Positions 50,297 through 61,942 of a stretch of DNA of 64,000 nt are shown here, one piece after another. The DNA is taken from positions 124,558 to 188,557 of the forward strand of contig CAKOGP040002058.1 in assembly GCA_933822405.4 (NCBI GenBank), read 5' to 3'. The position numbers and the translations under genes are program-made. The notes beneath the pieces were generated by a model. That model saw only the letters and a program-made list of their open reading frames with translations. It was not told where the DNA came from and did not search any database. The DNA is from Cylindrotheca closterium (Eukaryota > Bacillariophyta > Bacillariophyceae > Bacillariales > Bacillariaceae). Within the stretch, counting starts at the first letter, position 1; every line of letters begins with the position of its first letter.

Positions 50297-52108
50297 CTAT
50301 CGACGATCTCTCTGTACAGTGAACCAGTCAAGGTCACATGGCAAGAGAGGCTTAATCAGTGATTTGCTCGCCGTGTTTGCTTCCCATAGAAGTTCAGCGA
50401 CGTGAGGAATTACGGCATCGGCGCCGCAGGTGGTACGACACTTGCCTCTATCAATTCCATTCATTTCTCCCAGGGCACCATTTGACCATTCCATTCCTTC
50501 CTTCTTCCACAATGCAAGTTCCAGAATCGATGTGAGCTCCACTTTCAGATAAGCTGCCATGGAATCTTGAATTCGACCCAGGGTTCTTCTGCGGTCTGAC
50601 AAAAAGAACGCACGGTTCCGTAGAGTGAGTCCGCTTGGAGGTCGGGCCCAATTCACCAATTCCAAGTGCGACAGAACGTCCAATTTCCATCCTTGCAGGC
50701 CCCATCCAGTCATGGCAGCACCAACAATCCTTTCATACACCAAAGCTTTCAATGGGTTAACCTGTGGGTTGCGGTTCGTCATTAGATAGTCCATCATGGT
50801 CTTCCAAGTTCTATCTCTCAAAGGAAGACTATTCAGAGGGTATCTTTTGAGCAAAATCTTCATGAGATCCAACCGCACTTTTCCAGCAGTTGCGAGAATG
50901 TGAAATGGCGTCATTCGAAAGGAATCGTGTAGTAGTTTGCCATCATCGTTATCGTACTCATCCAATAATGCCTCCAGCGCTTCCACAGTGGTATTCGAAA
51001 CATAATAACAAGCGGCATGAATGGGAAGATTTGCAAACCGATTGTGATATTTATCCGGGGTCTTGTCTTCACTTGTTTTGTTGAGGGCTGGTCGCAGCCC
51101 CATGCACATGGTAAAATCGGCCGGTTCGCATTCCAAAGGAAGGGAGACGGTGACCAATGAGGAACATTGGGAAAAAGGTCTTCTTTCGAATCGAGTTTTC
51201 ATGTTGGATCCAAATTCGACTCCTACCAAGCCTTTGCAGTAAGCAAAGGCTGCATCTTCAATCACCTTGAGCGAAGTGGGCAAGGAGATTGTGGATAATG
51301 ATTCACAATATCCAAAGGCAAGGCTCTCAATACATTCCAGGCCTTCTCGGAGATCAACTTCGGCTAGAGACGAACAGCTACAAAATGCCTCGCTGCGAAT
51401 AGTCTTGACTGTCATGGGAACGGACACTGTCCGCAACAGTTTGCAGTAAACAAAGGTGCTGGCACCGATTTCTTGCAATCCGTTTGGTAGATACACATCA
51501 GTGAGGGTAAGACAACCGCGACAGAGACCCCTTGTATTAGGTACTAGTTTGGTTGGAGAAGACACGATTGCCAATCGTTGCAATTTGTAACAATCTTGAA
51601 ACACATTGTCCCCCAGTTTCATTTCGATCCCATGGCCATCGCGGGGCATCATCTTGAGTTCAAATTCCACAATGGATTCGCAATTCAAAAAGGCCGATCC
51701 ACCAATGGATTCCACAGAGGAAGGAAGTGAGCTTATGGATAGCTTGACACAATTTTCAAACGCGCGGACACCAACGGATTTCAATCCTTCTGAGAGATTC
51801 ACCTCCACCAACGATTTGCAACATTGAAAGGCTTGTTTGCCAATCACTTGCACAGAGGGTGGAATTTGGAGAGTTTCCAATGCCGCACAACGTTGAAAGG
51901 CATTCTCTCCAATCTCTGTTAGATGCTTGTGGAGGACTACTTGTGTTAAAAAGCGGCAATTTTGAAAGGAATCCTTTATTAGGACACGGACCGAAGGATC
52001 AATGGTCAAACGAATAATCTTTATTTTTGGTATTCCTTTCAATGGTTCTTGTTCATTCGTTACCAATCGGTGTGTACATTGACGATGGTTGGATTCTTCT
52101 GTCGCCAT
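50297..52108 (-). CDS. BspA-type leucine-rich-repeat protein (LRR_5) with helical C-terminal repeats
   Basis: 603 residues from ATG 52106-52108. Residues about 25-330 are a run of about ten 23-residue repeats of the form L-x-x-I-x-x-x-AFxxCxxLxxVxLPxSVxxIG (for example HLTEIGENAFQRCAALETLQ). This is the BspA/Treponema-type LRR that is greatly expanded in diatoms. Residues about 350-450 contain ankyrin-like units (LPIHAACYY...LLDEYDNDDGKLLHDS, then TPFHILATAG), and the rest is helical. No signal peptide or membrane span, so probably cytosolic protein-protein interaction. Function unknown. Confidence 0.82.
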   Translation of the reverse strand: MATEESNHRQCTHRLVTNEQEPLKGIPKIKIIRLTIDPSVRVLIKDSFQNCRFLTQVVLHKHLTEIGENAFQRCAALETLQIPPSVQVIGKQAFQCCKSLVEVNLSEGLKSVGVRAFENCVKLSISSLPSSVESIGGSAFLNCESIVEFELKMMPRDGHGIEMKLGDNVFQDCYKLQRLAIVSSPTKLVPNTRGLCRGCLTLTDVYLPNGLQEIGASTFVYCKLLRTVSVPMTVKTIRSEAFCSCSSLAEVDLREGLECIESLAFGYCESLSTISLPTSLKVIEDAAFAYCKGLVGVEFGSNMKTRFERRPFSQCSSLVTVSLPLECEPADFTMCMGLRPALNKTSEDKTPDKYHNRFANLPIHAACYYVSNTTVEALEALLDEYDNDDGKLLHDSFRMTPFHILATAGKVRLDLMKILLKRYPLNSLPLRDRTWKTMMDYLMTNRNPQVNPLKALVYERIVGAAMTGWGLQGWKLDVLSHLELVNWARPPSGLTLRNRAFFLSDRRRTLGRIQDSMAAYLKVELTSILELALWKKEGMEWSNGALGEMNGIDRGKCRTTCGADAVIPHVAELLWEANTASKSLIKPLLPCDLDWFTVQRDRR

Positions 52109-52552
52109 GCTGCTATGAATTTCGGGCCGAGCCGTGTTGACCGTTGTGTCGGATGTGCGGGGACTGCGTCTGGGCAGTCTCTCTTTTGTTTTGTTGCTGT
52201 TTTTGTTGTTGTTGACGAGCCTCTCATCTTGGTTCTTTTGTTTGGGTGGATATTTAAGCCTATCGCAGTACCCTGCTTACTTCTCTCAAAAGTTGCCTGT
52301 ATTTGAATTTGTCTCCAACCTCCTCTACATGGTACCAGGTACGTGTACCACCAGAACATACCAAAAAACATCACACTACCTACCTATACCAATGATCATG
52401 CGGTATACATGTAGAGATTCTCTAACAATTATATAGATGTATTTTTTAATTAATGTATATATGCTTTCACACGGTTAGTTTGGATCATCCTGACTAAAGG
52501 ATCCTGGCTGGTTTTTCTTTCTTTTTTGCCAGCATGTATTACGGTAGTATTT
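52109..52552. other. Intergenic with a GTACCAGGTAC palindrome
   Basis: TGGTACCAGGTAC...GTACCA at 52329-52351. No gene is supported; opposite-strand frames here have no recognisable features. Confidence 0.5.
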
Positions 52553-54271
52553 TTACATGCACTCGGTACAGCAATCACAATGGACACCCATTTCACCCAC
52601 ATTGTTTGTCTCGGTACAGGTGGCGCTGAGATAGGTCAATTTTCCGGAAGTCAGAGAACAAACCGAGTTGGGCATGGTACCCGTAAACTCATTGTTGTGC
52701 AAATGCATTTCTTGCAAAAAGCGAGTCTTGGAAAAGACATCGGGGACGGTTCCCACCAATCGGTTATGATTAAGTGTCAACAATTCCAAGTGACTCAATC
52801 TGGAAAAGTCGGGAGACAGTTCTCCAGTCAACTCGTTATCATGAAGGTACAAAGTCTCCAAGCGATCCATATCATAGATTGCAAGTGGCAAGGAGCCTTG
52901 AATTTTGTTTCCTGCCAAGTGCAACGTCTCCAACCGATCCAAGGCATGGAAGGAATCAGGAATGGTACCATCCAAATCGTTGAATTCCAAACGAATCTCG
53001 CGAAGACTTTCGACCCTTCCCATACTGTCTGGTAAGGAACCAGACAATTTGTTGTGTCCCGCACTCAAAACGTGCAAGTCGGGACTGGTACTTAGTAAAG
53101 TAGAAGGAATGCTTCCGTACAAGTCATTGTGAGCAATCGAAAACATGCGAAGTCCGGTCCATCCACCCAATTCATTAGGAATGGTACCTTCCAATGCATT
53201 GTCTTGAAGGTCCAAAAAGAAAAGATCCTCAAACGCACTCAATTCGGTTGGAATGGTACCTTGGAGTTTGTTACTTGACAAATTCAATTCAAAGACGGCT
53301 CCATTGTCATTGCTTTGTTCAATAATGGTATCGGTCCCTAAACATTGGACTCCGTACCATTGGCAGTATCCTGAAGTAGACATCCATCCATCGCTGTTGG
53401 CCCATTGTTGGCCATGGGTGGAATAGTAAACTACCGCAAGGGCATATCGCTGGGTCAAATAGGCATCGGTTTCGGCGAGGGTACCATCCTTGGTGATCCA
53501 TTTCAAGGCGGCGTTTTGAGGAGAATTAGGGTCATCAATTTGCGTTTGGGTAATCACGGCTGCGTCCAACAGAGCTTGTTGAATGGCGGCATCGGTAGGA
53601 CTGGTGTGATCAATACTGACTGCGGAAGGCGCGGGCTTCAAACTTTGGACAAAGTCGTAGACGTAATATCCAAAGACACCAAAGAGACTTAGGGTAAGCA
53701 ACCACATGAAGGTCCATCCCAAGCATGCTAGATACGAACGACGTTTGGAACTCTCTTGGATAAACTCTTCGGAATCCCGAGCATTGGCATCGTTCCAAGA
53801 GGCGGCCACCGCTGGACTGCCCCTCAAGAACAGATTGGAAAGCGATTGACGACCTCTGCTATTGTTGTTGCTGGAACGCTTTCCAGCAGCATGAGCTTCA
53901 CTGGCATCCATGAGGTTAATGTTGTGATCCAAACCATCTTCCTCTACTCCTCTTCCAAAGAGGGAAGCTCCAAACATTCCGCGGCCTCCACTTCCACTCT
54001 CAATAGCAGTAGATTTAGTGGCAGGAGCAGGAGCAGCCTTGGGAAAGGGACCTCCCAACAAGACTTCATCGTCATCGTCCGCTTCGTCCCACAAGAATTT
54101 CCGAGCGGATTCCATGGCCGCGTTCTTGTTCGTGCGTTCCTTCAGTTCTTCACTGTCATCGCTGTCACTGTCGGAATCACTAAAGTTGTCATCGCCAATG
54201 GCAGCCTTCATCAATTCGAGTTGACGGTCGACTTCCTTTTGGCGTTCTTCATTGGTTTTCTTTTCGCTCAT
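52553..54271 (-). CDS. Type-II membrane LRR protein, copy 3
   Basis: 572 residues from ATG 54269-54271 (MSEKKTNEERQKEVDRQLEL). Same order as copies 1 and 2: acidic cytosolic part, one membrane span (LACLGWTFMWLLTLSLFGVF), LRR N-cap (NSDGWMSTSGYCQWYGVQCL), LRRs and Cys tail (GVHCDCCTECM). It is clearly diverged from copies 1 and 2 throughout and so is an older paralogue. A TTG/ATG-rich repeat lies just upstream of the start. Confidence 0.88.
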   Translation of the reverse strand: MSEKKTNEERQKEVDRQLELMKAAIGDDNFSDSDSDSDDSEELKERTNKNAAMESARKFLWDEADDDDEVLLGGPFPKAAPAPATKSTAIESGSGGRGMFGASLFGRGVEEDGLDHNINLMDASEAHAAGKRSSNNNSRGRQSLSNLFLRGSPAVAASWNDANARDSEEFIQESSKRRSYLACLGWTFMWLLTLSLFGVFGYYVYDFVQSLKPAPSAVSIDHTSPTDAAIQQALLDAAVITQTQIDDPNSPQNAALKWITKDGTLAETDAYLTQRYALAVVYYSTHGQQWANSDGWMSTSGYCQWYGVQCLGTDTIIEQSNDNGAVFELNLSSNKLQGTIPTELSAFEDLFFLDLQDNALEGTIPNELGGWTGLRMFSIAHNDLYGSIPSTLLSTSPDLHVLSAGHNKLSGSLPDSMGRVESLREIRLEFNDLDGTIPDSFHALDRLETLHLAGNKIQGSLPLAIYDMDRLETLYLHDNELTGELSPDFSRLSHLELLTLNHNRLVGTVPDVFSKTRFLQEMHLHNNEFTGTMPNSVCSLTSGKLTYLSATCTETNNVGEMGVHCDCCTECM

Positions 54272-55609
54272 GATGATGATGATACTGTTGTTGTTGTTGT
54301 TGTTGTGTTTGCTTTCTTTTCCTTTCCTTTGTTCAATCAACTATCAACTACAAGAGCCTAATCTAATGTTTGATCCTAACAATTGACTGATTGCTTTGCT
54401 AAAGTAGTTCTTTGTGCAGTTACTCCGTTCCAGTTACAAGCAACAAACTACAGTTCAAAGTAATGCAAAAGGAGGTTTGCTTTCAAGCGGTGAAAGTTTG
54501 CTGGGTTGGTAGGGTAACCCACTTCCCAAACGAAACAAACCTTGGCTCAGGTGAACCTTTCTCCCGTTGGGCCTTCCTCCAATAATTGTTCATGTCCCGA
54601 ATGTCGCATCGTGAACCATTCATTTATGCATTTTTGTGGACTACTTATTGCACATCGCGCCCGCCGAAATAAGACGACTACACCGAAAACTGCACAGCCA
54701 AACCCTTCGTCACGTACGTGATCCCCCAAACCAAAAAGAGTTGCGCTTGGGTGAACCCTAATTAGTCCAACCAGTCGCGTTGTGATTCATTCCAACATGA
54801 CATGGACCAATCGATCAAGTCGTCGACAAAACTGCCTCGGCAATCGAGACATCAATCAATCCACATGAGGTCCCATCAAAAAGTCGAATGCCTCTAGCAA
54901 AACCAAAAACAGAAAGTTTCAACCATGGACCAACGAATCCTCCTTTTTGGATCATGGTAACATGGACCAAGAAAAAGTTTTTCGTTCCAAGAAGCGTATC
55001 AACAATTGAACCGCCAAGGCACTTTGCAGAAACATTGCAATGATGGTAGTCATGCTGGGTGGTCGTGACGATGATGATGATGATAGATCATCCATAACTT
55101 CACAGCAAATGTCTTCGACAAATAGAATATTTGATGATTCCTCGGTCATGTTTGTTGGAATCATCATCACGGTGGTTGTCAAGTTCATCCTGTTTTTAAT
55201 CCCAAAAAAATGTGCTCCATCGAATCCTCAACGTGAACCCATGTTGATGGGAGACATCCATCCTTGCCGGAAAGTTTCGGTCACCGTCACAAAATTCTCC
55301 CGAAACGACTGGAAAAATTGCGAACGAACGTCAAAATTTGAAAATATATAGGGATAAAGTCACAAGAGACAAAATACGGGGAAACTATTCGCGTCAATCT
55401 TTTCGTTGTCTCACATCAAATGCAGTCATTGGGTAAAAAACAAACAACACCACAAAGTGAGAAAAAAAAAAGACATCCACTTACTTTTGGGTGCATCCTT
55501 CATTTCCCTTCTTATCATCAAAACACCTCTTGTTGAAAGAAAAAAGCAACCACAACAACAAGATTGCAATCATCAACCGTTGTCGTCATCAGCCAGCACC
55601 ACCAATATC
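54272..55609. other. Divergent promoter region between LRR copies 3 and 4
   Basis: About 1.3 kb. Contains (TTG)n at about 54285-54306 and a short GATGAT run near 55070. Open frames around 54952-55351 on both strands overlap one another and have no recognisable features. Confidence 0.5.
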
Positions 55610-57379
55610 ATGAGTGAACGCCACAGCAAGAACAGTAAGAAATCCAACGCCGAGCGACAACGGGAGGTGGATCGTCAACTCGAGTTGATGAAGGCGGCGA
55701 TTGGAGATGATAACTTTGATAGCGACAGTGAATCAGATAGTGATGATTCTTTGGAACAGCTCAAGGAACGTTCTGGTAGTAGTAGTCGCAACGCTGTGGA
55801 ATCCGCTCGCAAATTCTTGTGGGACGAAGCCGATGACGAAGATGATGCCGTCTTGTTGGGTGGTCCCTTTCCTACCAAAAGTAGCCATCACCACAAGCCT
55901 CTTTGGGATTCCTCTCATCGATCGCAATTGGATGATAGCATTAATCTCCACAATGCTGCTGCATTGGGTGGTGCAGCAGCAGCGGAAGGCAAGATTCGTC
56001 AATCCTTTTCGGACATTTTTCTCCGAGGCAACAACCTGAACAACCGAGCTTCTACTACTACTACTACTACTGGTAACAACAACAAGAAACTAAAAACAAC
56101 AGCAGCAACCTGGTACGATGCGGATTCTCGAGACGCCGACGATGCCCTTGATCGCAAGGTCAAACCCAAAAGTGTTTGGTCCTATCTAACCTGTTTGTGG
56201 AACCTAGTTCTTTGGTTCATCCTATTGAGTGTTGTCTTTGTCTTTGGATACTACATTTACGACTTTGCCAAGTCCCTCAAGCCAGAGAAATCGGTGGAAA
56301 TTGACGTCACGGACCTGGAGAAGCATGCCAGTGCCGTGCAAAAGGCCTTGACCAAGAATGGTGTCTTGATCGAGGAAGCACTGCGAGATGCCGATTCTCC
56401 CCAAGCCGCCGCCCTCCAGTGGCTATCACAAGATACCTTTGAAACATCCACAAAGGCCAAAGATCCCTACCTGGCGCAACGCTATTCATTGGCTGTGATC
56501 TATCATGCCACCAACGGAATGCATTGGGCCAATTCCGATGGATGGTTGACCAATGCAGGATACTGCGAATGGTACGGCGTCCAATGCTTGGGCGCAGAGA
56601 CGGATATTACTTCCCATCATGGCAACGGCCCAGTCTTTGAATTGAACTTGTCCTCCAATCAAGTCAAGGGTACCATTCCGGTCGAGTTGAATGCCTTGGA
56701 GGCTTTGTTTTTCTTGGACCTTCAAGACAATGCAATAGAAGGAACGATTCCCGAGGAATTGGGTGGATGGTCGGCACTTCGGATGTTTTCGATTGCTCAC
56801 AATGAACTGTATGGAAGTATTCCAGTCACTCTCTTGACAACTTCGCCCGATCTCCATGTGTTGAATGCTGGACACAATGGTTTTACTGGTACGATTCCTC
56901 CTGAATTGGGAACGGCTACCAAACTGCGCGAGATTCGTCTCGAATACAATAGCTTGTATGGTCACATTCCCGACAGTGTGCGAGATCTGGACCGTGTGGA
57001 AACTCTGCATTTGGCGGGCAACAAATTGGGCGGGTCTTTGCCCATTGGCATTTACGACATGGCCCGGTTGGAAACCTTGCACCTCCACGACAACTCGTTA
57101 ACGGGACACCTCTCCAACAACTTTGCCAGCTTGAGCCACCTCGAGCTTCTAACTCTGAACCATAATCAGCTCGTTGGTACGATTCCGAACGTATTTTCCA
57201 ACGCGAAATACTTGCAGGAAATACAACTGCACGCCAATGAACTGTCTGGGACCATGCCCCATTCTGTTTGCTCGCTGGCCACGGAACGCAAGTTGGCCTA
57301 TCTGAGTGCGACCTGTACCCAGACAAATGTGGAAGGTGAATTGGGCGTCCACTGTGACTGTTGCACAGAGTGCAAGTAA
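55610..57379 (+). CDS. Type-II membrane LRR protein, copy 4
   Basis: 589 residues from ATG 55610 (MSERHSKNSKKSNAERQREV). Same architecture: acidic N-terminus, homopolymer-prone Thr/Asn stretch near residue 150, membrane span (LWNLVLWFILLSVVFVFGYY), LRR N-cap, LRRs and Cys tail (GVHCDCCTECK). It is on the opposite strand from the other three. Its C-terminal LRR block is much closer to copies 1 and 2 (identical runs such as IRLEYNSLYGHIPDSVRDLD) than its N-terminal half is. Confidence 0.88.
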   Translation: MSERHSKNSKKSNAERQREVDRQLELMKAAIGDDNFDSDSESDSDDSLEQLKERSGSSSRNAVESARKFLWDEADDEDDAVLLGGPFPTKSSHHHKPLWDSSHRSQLDDSINLHNAAALGGAAAAEGKIRQSFSDIFLRGNNLNNRASTTTTTTGNNNKKLKTTAATWYDADSRDADDALDRKVKPKSVWSYLTCLWNLVLWFILLSVVFVFGYYIYDFAKSLKPEKSVEIDVTDLEKHASAVQKALTKNGVLIEEALRDADSPQAAALQWLSQDTFETSTKAKDPYLAQRYSLAVIYHATNGMHWANSDGWLTNAGYCEWYGVQCLGAETDITSHHGNGPVFELNLSSNQVKGTIPVELNALEALFFLDLQDNAIEGTIPEELGGWSALRMFSIAHNELYGSIPVTLLTTSPDLHVLNAGHNGFTGTIPPELGTATKLREIRLEYNSLYGHIPDSVRDLDRVETLHLAGNKLGGSLPIGIYDMARLETLHLHDNSLTGHLSNNFASLSHLELLTLNHNQLVGTIPNVFSNAKYLQEIQLHANELSGTMPHSVCSLATERKLAYLSATCTQTNVEGELGVHCDCCTECK

Positions 57380-57598
57380 GAATTGGGAGACTTGGACTAG
57401 GCTCCAGCGAACGAAATTACTACAGAAGTCGGAAAGATTTTCCACTGTCTTGGAAGTACATACATAGTATATTGTTAGAACTTTTTTCAGCTGATTCTGT
57501 CCTTGCCATTAGTCTGGATTGCATGGCCGATGGCTGAACAAATATGATGGTCCCTTTGGTCCCACAGTTCTGGATACCTTAGTGTAGTACGGCAGTTT

Positions 57599-59733
57599 CT
57601 AAACCAGAGCTAGAGCAGTGCACAATACTCCAATCCAAAGGAGCATTCCCAGCCCTGGAGTCTGCGTAGCTGAATCGACGACTAAAAAAAATGGAGTGAG
57701 AGTTATCGCCCAGTGTTGAAATGCAATCTTGCTTGATATACTTACCATTGGTGGGTGGTTCGGGAGATGATAGAGTTGGGGCATCATCTGAAAACGGCAT
57801 CTGAGTTGGTGAAACTGTTGGAGAAGCTGATTCGTCCTTTCTGTTCGTTGGAGGCGAAGACTCTTGAACGTCTATTGGACGACTCGTCGGTGGTGGTGGA
57901 GATCCTGAAACTGGCATTTGAGTTGGTGATAATGTTGGAGAAGTTGACTCGTCGTTCGTTTCCGTTGGTGATAAGGTTGGATCAAATGTCGGATTGTCGG
58001 TTGCTTGTGCAGACGGAGCGGGGGATGCTGCTGGGCAAACACCGCCCGATGACCCAAATACGCGATTCAAGTCAATCTCTCCAGCCAAGTCCTCGTTCTC
58101 AAGCTCTTGAGCGCAGATGGGAGTACCAGCCCCATACGGACACCCCCAATTGAATCCAAAATTTGAAATGGCTGGATAGTATAATAGGTACGCAATGCAC
58201 ATTTCCTCCTGCGAAGACAGTCCAAATGCTCCTCCATCCCGATAGTAACACGAAGTTCGAAAGGTATCACCAGGAGTTACAGTAAAAGGGTCCTGTGGTA
58301 CTCGGAAACCTCCCTGCTCTTCAAAGTCAAAGACATCGACTTTGGCATTGTGTACCACCTCGTTTTGGCGAATCACTTCGTTAGTCATTCGCACTCCAGT
58401 TTGATGCATATGGAGGACTTTTTTATGAAGCAAAATGGATAGGATGTGGGCCATACGGCGATGCGGCAGCATGCACTCAGTAGCTAGACTTACATTCAGC
58501 AATGACAGTGACTTGGCGTTGCGCCAAAAAGAGACCCGAGCATGATCCGGGACAAGTGAATTCATACTTTGATAGACCATTGCTAATGGATTGACCATAT
58601 AGCCGGACAAGTGGATCTCCTAGCTCCAGCATTCCTGCTTCTTCTGCCCTTGCTGTTTCTGTATAGTAGAATCTGACCCCGCTGGAATCCCTCATGCCCG
58701 AGACGCCTGAATGATTGTTGTAATGTATCTGTATCCAAATAGCTTGTTTGTCGTCTGCCTCAAACAAAGGAAAGCCAACATTATCTGGAAGTGACATGCC
58801 CTCATGACCTGGACCCCAAACATATATCATGGACCTAGCTTGCAAGTCATTCTGGCAGCTTGGTTGAATGTAGACTGTAAAGTGATGAACAAATGCTCTT
58901 GTTTCTTCCGTGATGATGGGAATGGCTCCTATAAGTGTCAGAGGAACTGTCGCAGTGCCGATTTCTTGTTGAATGTCCGAATACGTCATACAAAGCTCAT
59001 GGTAGGTCGTGTCCCTGGTCGGAATTTGATAGCTGGATTCAGTGACAACAAAGGAGCCATCGGACTTGCTATCCAAAGAAGCCTGCAATGCACTACTGGT
59101 ACTGCCAGAATTCTTGGAAAATAGTCGCACTGAGTTTCGTGCAGTGTTGAGGCCATGATATCCAAGGCTATTGTCATCTCCCCAGGCAGCAATCAACCGA
59201 GTCGGCGCCATCCACAACTCTTCGTCATTGCGAAGGACATGATCTTGGAAATCTCCAGTATCGAGTGGTCGCCTTACCTCCAATATTAACCATCCTTGTT
59301 CAATAGTTGTAGACAGGAAACTCCAGTTTTGGCAGTCATCCACCAATGGGGCTGCTCGGCTGTCCATGATATGAGAGTCGACAACCGTGTTGGGATTGGA
59401 TGATTCGTAGTAAACAACATCCGATCCGAACATTCCTCCAGCTTCCGAAATACCCAGAGCGACCCATCCTGATGCTCGTACGACAATGGCAAATTCGATC
59501 TCGTCCCCGTTGATTTCCCAAAAAACGGCGGCGCCATTATCTGCATTTGATGAGGATGTTAGAAAGGAGTGCTGCGAAACTGAAGTACCAAACTTGGCAT
59601 CGAGCCAGTTGAGGAAGGTTGCCTTTTCCGCGGAAGAAAGGTTTGAAAAGTAGTTGGAAGCTACATCCGTTGTCGAATTGACAGTATAGATATGTATCAA
59701 CGACAACAACAATATTAACAAATACCCAGGCAT
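57599..59733 (-). CDS. DOMON-domain copper type II monooxygenase (DBH/PHM-like), copy A, three exons
   Basis: Join 59733-58494, 58417-57746 and 57681-57599, 664 residues; introns 58418-58493 (76 nt) and 57682-57745 (64 nt) are both GT-AG and preserve frame. An N-terminal signal peptide (PGYLLILLLSLIHIY) is followed by a DOMON domain (about 60-190; GWVALGISEAGGMFGSDVVY). The two copper-monooxygenase domains come next. All six expected copper ligands can be placed: His283-His284, His337 (IQIHYNN), His416-x-His418 (LHMHQTG) and Met486 (SSQEEMC). The family hydroxylates catecholamines or peptides in animals; a diatom substrate is unknown. A Pro/Thr/Ser-rich stalk with repeated SPTxxP units leads to a hydrophobic C-terminus (LGMLLWIGVLCTALALV), probably a GPI signal or membrane anchor. 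Confidence 0.9.
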
Positions 59734-60002
59734 GTTTGACGTTGATACAGAATTTTTGTGTCAGATGATGAAGGAGCGAATGAATGAATGAATCGATCGT
59801 AATATTATTATGACGAAGAATGCAATGATTCAAAATATAATAAAAATGCAGAAAGAAAGCGTCCAACCGTCGTCCAATATATTGGTTCTACCTTGATAAG
59901 AAGATGTCACTGGCGCTACCGGTACTGTATATTTCCAGCTATATATGCTAGGACAGGGGCAGGTTACAGTTCCAATGTGAAAAGAATACTAGGCAGTCTT
60001 AT
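59734..60002. other. Short spacer between tandem monooxygenases
   Basis: Promoter of copy A; GAATGAATGAATGA-type repeat at about 59778. Nothing else. Confidence 0.5.
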
Positions 60003-61942
60003 TTATAGTCCAACAGTAAGAAATAGGAATGCAGCTCCGATGAGAGTGGTAAAGAAGACGGTATTGACTCCAGTTGTTCTTCCAGCAGTACTTGATGTTG
60101 GTGCAAGAGTTGTTGAATTGTTGGCAGTAGGATCAGTCGGAGGATCAGTAGGATCGACACTGCCACCACCGGCGCATGTGTCACTTGGAGTTCCAAAGAC
60201 ACGATTGAGAGCCTGAATATTATTTTGCAAATCAGATGGAACGAGCTGTTGGTCACAAATTGGAAATCCAATTCCATACGGGCACATCCATGGGAAACCA
60301 CCAGCCTCTTGTGCTGGATAATAGAGCACATAGGCAATGCACATTTCTTCTTGCGACGATAAGCCGAATTCTGCACCGTCTCGGTAGTAGCAAGATGTCC
60401 GGAATGCATCTCCAGGTTTAACCTCGTATGGCTCTTGCTGGACAAGGAAGGCACCTTGTTGGTCGAATTCAAAGACATCCACTTTACTGGTGTGCACAAC
60501 CTCGTTGTCACGGATAACGTCATTGGTCATTCGAACACCAGTTTGATGCATATGCAAATCTATATGGTACATTCATTGAATCGAATAAGTGTGTGAGCCA
60601 AAAAGAATATCGGAACTAAACACAAATTCTTCACTTGTTTCGGCTTGCACTGCACTGCACTAAACTTACATTCACCGAAGACAGTCACACCCTGCTGTTG
60701 CAATACAGCACTCGAGCAAGCACTTGGACATGAAAACTCATACTGGGTCAAGCCATCGCTGATTGTTTCACCAAAAAGAGACACAGTTGGATCTCCAAGC
60801 TCCAAGATGGCAGCTCTTTGTTCTCTTTCTCCATTGATGTAGAAGAATCTTAGCCCACTGGAATCGAGCTCCCCCTGAACCAATTCAGGATTGTTGTAGT
60901 GGATTTCAATGCTGATGGCTTGACGATCGGCGACTTCGAACAGTGGGAATCCAACATTGTCTGGAAGCGCCCATCCTTCGTCTCCAGGAGCCCAAGCATA
61001 AATCATTGATCGATCGTAGGTACCCACACCACATTCTTCCTTCGAGTAGACAGTAAAGTGGTGGATATAGGCTCTGGTTGCCTCCGAAATAACAGGCATT
61101 GCGCCGATAATCGTGAGGGGTGTTTCCGTGACTCCGATTTCTTGCAGGATATCGGCAGCAGTTCTGCAAACCTCATGATAGGTCGTATCTTGGCCAGGGA
61201 TTTCGTAGTTACTCTCTCTCACATCAAATATGCCGACGGTAGTACTGTTCAATTGAGTGAGCAAGGCATCTTTCACACTCACAGAACCATCAGCAAACAA
61301 GCGAACTGAGTTACGTGCTGCATTGGTTCCATGGAAGGACACGGTTGGGGTATCACCCCATGCAGCAATCAATCTTGTGGGTGCGACAAAGCCGCCAGCG
61401 TCAATTTTAATCGTGTGATCTTGAGTATCTCCAGTGTCCAATTTTCGGTTGACTTCCAAGATCATCCAACCATCGTCCGTGATCGTCTTGGCAATCAAAT
61501 TCCAGCTTTGACAGTCATCCTTCAATGGGGCTGCTCGGGCCTCCATAATATAAGAATCTACGAGTTCATCTGGATTGGCTGTCTCATAATAGACAACATC
61601 GGATCCCAGCATACCTCCTGCTTCAGAAATGCCAAAGGATAGCCACCCAGTAGCGCGAGCGGCAACGGCAAAGCTGATCTCGTCTCCGTTGATCGTCCAA
61701 AAGACAGCAGCTCCACTCCCAGTGGCGGAAGAAGTCGACAAGAAGGAATGTTGTGAGTAGGATGTACCAAAGTTGGCATTCAACCAATCCGTGTATCCAG
61801 CTTGTTCGGTGGTTTCCACAAACCCATCAAAGTAAGCTTCTGCCACCTCTTTGGTAGCAACAACAGGAGCATTGCCCAACAATAGTTGCAACAACAATGC
61901 CAATAGCAACACGGACTTATTGTTCAATCCACCCATTTTCAT
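60003..61942 (-). CDS. DOMON-domain copper type II monooxygenase, copy B, two exons
   Basis: Join 61942-60670 and 60559-60003, 609 residues. The 110-nt intron 60560-60669 (GTAAGT...ATAG) lies at the same position and phase as the first intron of copy A. A signal peptide (SVLLLALLLQLLLGNAPVVA) is followed by DOMON (GWLSFGISEAGGMLGSDVVY) and the catalytic pair. Copper ligands are RAYIHHFTVY, IEIHYNN, LHMHQTG and SSQEEMC. The stalk is shorter than in copy A (DPTDPPTDPTANNSTT) and the tail is hydrophobic (TVFFTTLIGAAFLFLTVGL), consistent with GPI anchoring. Start chosen at MKMGG because the signal peptide begins there. Confidence 0.9.

Noticed and set aside
54952..55351. Open frames between LRR copies 3 and 4
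   Set aside because: They overlap on opposite strands, include a GAT microsatellite and have no recognisable features.
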